Below are positions 60,616-64,000 of a DNA stretch of 64,000 bases, in pieces. Each line of letters starts with the position of its first letter. Positions within the stretch are counted from its first letter, which is position 1. This stretch comes from Chitinophaga pinensis (lineage in GTDB: Bacteria; Bacteroidota; Bacteroidia; Chitinophagales; CAMDFR01): assembly GCA_945897725.1 (NCBI GenBank), contig CAMDFR010000003.1, positions 1 to 64,000 of the forward strand, given 5' to 3'. A program made the translations under genes and the position numbers. The notes beneath the pieces are model-generated. The model saw nothing but the letters and a program-made list of their open reading frames with translations, was not told where the DNA came from and searched no databases.

Positions 60616-61500
60616 TTAAAATTTTGCTCTCCAATAGGTACCTAAAGGAAGTTTGTTATGAAAACCATCCTCGACATATAGTTCTCCCATCTGTTTGTGC
60701 ACTGGATTTGACCTATATCTCGTTACCAAATTATCCATGATAAGATAAGACAATCCCATCGAATACATATTGAACACAATAAACGAATCTGTTGGATGAA
60801 GGATTTGCATACAGTGTGAAATCAACTCATCAATCATCTCTTCTAACAACCATTTCTCTCCATCTGGACCCCGACCATATGCAGGTGGATCCAGAATAAT
60901 TCCTTCATACAAGTGACCTCGTTTCGCCTCTCGCTTTACAAATTTTAATGCATCTTCCACTACCCATCTAATATCTTCTAAACCCGAAGACATCATGTTT
61001 TCTTTTCCCCAATGAATGACTTGTTTAACTGAATCAACATGGGTTACATCAGCTCCTGCCGCTTTGGCTGCAAGTGAAGCGCCACCCGTATAGGCGAATA
61101 AATTTAAGACCTTAGGCATGGATTGGTACTTGTTATCTTTGATGGTATGAAAGATATATTTCCAGTTTTCGCTTTGCTCTGGAAACAACCCCAAATGCTT
61201 AAAGGACGTGAATCCTAATCTAAACTTAAGCTGGAGTTGTTGATGTTGGTATCCTATCATCCACTGCTCTTGTGTACCTTTTTTAAAAACCCAATCTCCT
61301 TTATCTGAACTTTGCTTATCCTTTTTAAAGATTGCGGCAGCCCTTTGTGCCCAATCAGTTTCACTCAAACTTTTTTTCCAAACAGCCTGTGGTTCTGGCC
61401 TGGAAATGATATGGGTACCAAATCTTTCTAGCTTTTCAAATTGACCACTATCAATCAATTCATAATCTTTCCAATCATCTGCTCTCAGTAACTCTATCAT
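60616..61500 (-). CDS. Class I SAM-dependent methyltransferase, RlmI/RlmK-like, 294 aa
   Basis: Methyltransferase domain (about residues 120-290) with motif I LNLFAYTGGASLAAKAAGA, the acidic ribose-binding turn VDSVKQVIHWG and the catalytic motif LDPPAYGRGPDGEKW, similar to RNA-base methyltransferases of the RlmI/RlmK superfamily. N-terminal ~110 residues carry a small beta-rich region. Its ATG overlaps the stop of the RlmL-like gene (ATGA, 61497-61500). In E. coli, RlmK and RlmL are one fused protein; here the two functions may be split (inference). Confidence 0.82.
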   Translation of the reverse strand: MIELLRADDWKDYELIDSGQFEKLERFGTHIISRPEPQAVWKKSLSETDWAQRAAAIFKKDKQSSDKGDWVFKKGTQEQWMIGYQHQQLQLKFRLGFTSFKHLGLFPEQSENWKYIFHTIKDNKYQSMPKVLNLFAYTGGASLAAKAAGADVTHVDSVKQVIHWGKENMMSSGLEDIRWVVEDALKFVKREAKRGHLYEGIILDPPAYGRGPDGEKWLLEEMIDELISHCMQILHPTDSFIVFNMYSMGLSYLIMDNLVTRYRSNPVHKQMGELYVEDGFHNKLPLGTYWRAKF

Positions 61501-62669
61501 TGTTCTGGAATATATTTTCTGGTTCCTTCATACATTTCAAACTGCATAAATCTACATTCCAACTTCCCATTCACCAAAGGTATTCTTATGGTAGGCTTGA
61601 GACCCACTTGTTTAAGAGCATCAATATTCGAACTAATTATCCATGCCTCGCAATTGATAAAATGCTGCTTTAATAAGTCACCGATGGTTGCATACATCTC
61701 ATTGATATCGGCTGATTTCATTCTCTCATGATAGGGAGGATTGGTAATGAGCACGACAGATTTTTCTTGCTTTTCATACGTAAAAAAATCTTTGGTTCGA
61801 ATGCTGATATCTTCGTCTAAGCCTGCATTTGAGATATTGACCATTGCTTTACTGATTACTTTTGAATCAATATCAGAGCCTTTTATTTTACATGTCAATG
61901 CTTTTTTAGAGGCCCTCAAAGTTCTCTTTACCTCCATCAATAGTTTGGGATCGAAATCGTTCCAAGTTTTAAAACCAAAATCATTCCTACTAATATTAGG
62001 TGCCATGTTCATGGCGTACATGGCTGCTTCGATGAGAATAGTACCACTTCCACACATAGGGTCTAAAAGGTCCTTATCACCCTGCCAACCACTTAACAAG
62101 ACTAAGCCTGCAGCTAAGCATTCATTGATAGGCGCCTCATTGGTGTCTTGGCGATAGCCCCTTTTAAAAAGCGGTGCGCCACTTGCATTAAAGGAAATAC
62201 AACATTGATCAGTACTGATCCTTACATCAATATAAAGCGTTGGATTTTCGAAATTAACGGAAGGCCTGCTTCCAAATTTTTCTCTAAATCGATCTACAAT
62301 CGCATCTTTAGCTTTGTAGGCAACATACTTCGAATGATTAAAAAATTCAGAATTCACCGCGGTGTCAATCATAAAGGTACTGTTCACGGTCATGTATTTC
62401 TCCCACTCTATTGCTTTCACTGCATTGTATAATTCTTCTTCTGTACTAGCTGTGAAATAATGAATTGGCATGATAATTTTAATGGCAGTTCGCAGCATTA
62501 GATTGGCGGTATATAACAATTTCATATCGCCCGTAAAATCGACTGCGCGTTTGCTTATCACAATATCAGTTGCTCCTATATGATCCAACTCTTTGGCTAA
62601 TACAGGCTCCAAACCTTGAAAGGTTCTTGCGGTAAATTTCATTTTTTCAGACTTCAATGCTTCATCCAT
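61497..62669 (-). CDS. rlmL: 23S rRNA (guanine-N2)-methyltransferase RlmL-like with THUMP domain, 390 aa
   Basis: THUMP domain (about residues 45-165), then a Rossmann methyltransferase (about 170-385) with DLLDPMCGSGTILIEAA, KGSDIDSKVISKA and the N2-guanine motif LITNPPYHERM. Matches the N-terminal half of E. coli RlmKL (m2G2445). ATG at 62669 is supported by the -7 element four bases away; Met10 (KFTARTFQGLEPVL) is an alternative. Confidence 0.9.
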   Translation of the reverse strand: MDEALKSEKMKFTARTFQGLEPVLAKELDHIGATDIVISKRAVDFTGDMKLLYTANLMLRTAIKIIMPIHYFTASTEEELYNAVKAIEWEKYMTVNSTFMIDTAVNSEFFNHSKYVAYKAKDAIVDRFREKFGSRPSVNFENPTLYIDVRISTDQCCISFNASGAPLFKRGYRQDTNEAPINECLAAGLVLLSGWQGDKDLLDPMCGSGTILIEAAMYAMNMAPNISRNDFGFKTWNDFDPKLLMEVKRTLRASKKALTCKIKGSDIDSKVISKAMVNISNAGLDEDISIRTKDFFTYEKQEKSVVLITNPPYHERMKSADINEMYATIGDLLKQHFINCEAWIISSNIDALKQVGLKPTIRIPLVNGKLECRFMQFEMYEGTRKYIPEQ

Positions 62670-62673
62670 TTAG

Positions 62674-62681
62674 CAAAGGTA
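62674..62681 (-). promoter_or_regulatory. -7 element TACCTTTG of the rlmL unit
   Basis: Perfect TAnnTTTG on the minus strand; the ATG at 62669 begins four bases downstream, so the mRNA would be nearly leaderless. Confidence 0.55.
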
Positions 62682-62814
62682 CACAAGATTCCTTGCACAT
62701 AGACGATAAGCTATAAATTGTTTATGACACAGAATAATAAGGCCTTGCGCCTATAGATACATGGACAGAATAGCAAATCTTGGATTCAAAAGAAGATTCA
62801 CTTTGTAAACCATA

Positions 62815-63459
62815 TTATGGCTGAACAAAAAATGGATTGTACTTCATTTCGTGTTCAATGGTCGTTGGACCACCATGTCCCGAATAGACGATAGTGTTTG
62901 AAGGTAAAGTAAAAAGCTTATTAGAAATAGATTGTAGCAAGGTAGACAAATTACCTCCCGGCAAATCAGCCCTACCAATGCTTTCTCTAAACAATACATC
63001 GCCAGCAACAATAAAATGATCGATAGCGGAATAAAATGAGACACTACCTGGAGAATGACCTGGGGTAAAGATGATATCGAGCGAAGACAATCCAAAAACA
63101 AGTTTATCACCCTCTTTCAGAAAGTTGGAAGGCTCTGGAGACGCTTCACATTCCATTCCAAAAACAGAAGCATAACCTGGCGAAGCTTTCAAATTTTTTA
63201 ATTCATTTTCATGAATTTCTAGACCTAATTTATACTTTTCAGCCACATAGGCATTACCCAATACGTGATCTATATGACAATGCGTATTGATTAAACGAGT
63301 GGGGGTTAAATCCTGTTTTTTGATATATTCATCCAGCATTCTTCGCTCATTCATTGTGCCACAACCTGGATCAATGATAATACACTGCTTACTTTCGTCA
63401 GACAAAACATACGTATTTTCTTGAAAACCGTTGAAAGTAAAATATTGAACCTGAATCAT
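62815..63459 (-). CDS. Metallo-beta-lactamase-fold hydrolase, glyoxalase II-like, 214 aa
   Basis: Binuclear metal motif H-x-H-x-D-H in NTHCHIDHVLGN, further ligands in TPGHSPGSVSFY and AGDVLFRESIGRADLPGG, and the last His in VYSGHGGPTTIEHE. Short form without the glyoxalase II C-terminal domain. Likely thioester hydrolase on a glutathione- or bacillithiol-like conjugate; this is plausible because bshA is in the window, but it is inference. Cytoplasmic, alone, 145 bases from the rlmL unit. Confidence 0.88.
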   Translation of the reverse strand: MIQVQYFTFNGFQENTYVLSDESKQCIIIDPGCGTMNERRMLDEYIKKQDLTPTRLINTHCHIDHVLGNAYVAEKYKLGLEIHENELKNLKASPGYASVFGMECEASPEPSNFLKEGDKLVFGLSSLDIIFTPGHSPGSVSFYSAIDHFIVAGDVLFRESIGRADLPGGNLSTLLQSISNKLFTLPSNTIVYSGHGGPTTIEHEMKYNPFFVQP

Positions 63460-63560
63460 ATTTTTATTAATTATAGTAGTGAAATGGCAATAAATTCATA
63501 ATTTTATCATGGAACAAAATTCCTTTGAATAATGTTCAGTTTAGGTCACAAAGTTAGTGT

Positions 63561-64000
63561 ATGTATATTCCTTTTATAAATAAAATATCGTTCAAATTTT
63601 TCATCGCCATTACTTGCTGTGTGATGTCAATTGGAAGTATTATTGGACAAACTACAAGCAGTAATTTTGGACAAAACAGAGTACAGTTTCATGACTTTGA
63701 ATGGTCGTTTTATGAAACAGAGCACTTCGATGTTTATTATTACATTGGGGGACAAGATTTAGGCAAATTTGTAATTTTTGATGCCGAACAGGAATACAAA
63801 GATGTGATGCAAATCCTAGACCTTAGATTACGATCTAAGATTAGCATTTTAGTTTATACAGATATTACAGACGTCAATATGACGAATATTGGTATTCGTC
63901 AAGACATTAAAAATGTTGGAGGAACGATTCCCATTCTAGACAATAAAATGCTCTTATATTTTGATGGCAATCACAATCATTTAAGAGAACAGATTCGTGA
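63561..64000 (+). CDS. Large exported protein, start only (partial)
   Basis: Open from ATG 63561 to the window edge: 146 codons, no stop. Residues 1-29 form a signal peptide ending SIIGQ. The mature start NFGQNRVQFHDFEWSFYETE and DVYYYIGGQDLGKF resemble the N-terminus of large exported PD40/TolB-propeller proteins of Bacteroidota that are annotated as peptidase-like or translocation-related (memory). Function unknown from this part. Diverges from the metallo-hydrolase gene across 101 bases. Confidence 0.7.
   Translation, partial: MYIPFINKISFKFFIAITCCVMSIGSIIGQTTSSNFGQNRVQFHDFEWSFYETEHFDVYYYIGGQDLGKFVIFDAEQEYKDVMQILDLRLRSKISILVYTDITDVNMTNIGIRQDIKNVGGTIPILDNKMLLYFDGNHNHLREQIR

Noticed and set aside
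1-64000. CRISPR array, tRNA, rRNA, transposase, phage or integron
   Set aside because: No direct-repeat array with uniform spacers, no cloverleaf with tRNA invariant bases, no transposase or integrase motif was found by reading; the repeats present are palindromic and not spacer-like.

Overview
The window looks like a chromosomal segment of a Bacteroidota bacterium, probably a free-living or host-independent member of the Chitinophagales/Sphingobacteriales/Saprospirales side of the phylum; the exact order cannot be fixed from the sequence. The evidence is an AT-rich genome, a secreted PKD-repeat protein with a type IX secretion C-terminal domain, Bacteroidota-type families (DUF1573, DUF4292, DUF4293, the GlmU-like nucleotidyltransferase, the long PurF form, BshA), a zinc-free type B L31, and at least 17 copies of the Bacteroidota -7 promoter element TAnnTTTG just upstream of genes. 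No rRNA, tRNA, CRISPR array, transposase, integrase or phage gene was recognised.

Layout: 1-2.1 kb, the 3'-truncated gene of an exported amidohydrolase and a hypothetical. 2.1-8.9 kb, an alpha/beta hydrolase, a 1194-aa T9SS substrate, a DUF1573 protein, an aminotransferase and ribosomal protein L31. 9.0-16.4 kb, a run reading GlmU-like transferase, tpiA, prmA and a 1506-aa exported protein of unknown function. 16.5-24.2 kb, exopolysaccharide genes (Wzz-like, O-antigen polymerase/ligase-like) meeting a minus-strand group (PP2C phosphatase, OppC-like permease, glycosyltransferase, phosphate transporter). 24.2-25.35 kb is a repeat hotspot that contains a duplicated truA 3' end. 25.3-35.7 kb on the minus strand holds truA and a thiolase, then an envelope cluster: flippase, cation exporter, dut, sugar nucleotidyltransferase, TPR protein, DUF4292 lipoprotein, EnvC-like protein. 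35.8-41.2 kb has bshA, an orphan lipoprotein and carB. 41.2-54.8 kb (minus) has dusB with a TonB receptor, an OmpA protein, korB-korA-purF, a ceramidase-like protein and rlmD. 54.9-60.3 kb (plus) has a glycosyltransferase and a three-gene periplasmic PPIase/chaperone operon. 60.4-64 kb has a CDGSH protein, two rRNA-methyltransferase-like genes, a metallo-beta-lactamase-fold hydrolase and the start of a large exported protein.

Most of the genes are housekeeping or envelope biogenesis genes. Several sets appear to be co-transcribed because they overlap or are separated by only a few bases: GlmU-like/tpiA/prmA/1506-aa protein; flippase/CDF/dut; nucleotidyltransferase/TPR/DUF4292/EnvC; purF/korA/korB; PPIase/lipoprotein/SurA; RlmL-like/methyltransferase/CDGSH.

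The most unusual signal is non-coding. Three intergenic segments (1936-2029, 24432-24502, 38011-38152) share no long identity, yet all fit the same plan: a closing 5-bp stem (GCGTG/CACGC or GCGTA/TACGC), two internal hairpin arms and conserved linkers. Base changes in the stems are compensated, which points to a structured repeat family selected as RNA or single-stranded DNA. A second non-coding oddity is the tandem block at 24632-25348. It has copied the last 27 codons and the stop of truA, and its 99-bp non-coding core is identical between copies although the coding part has diverged.
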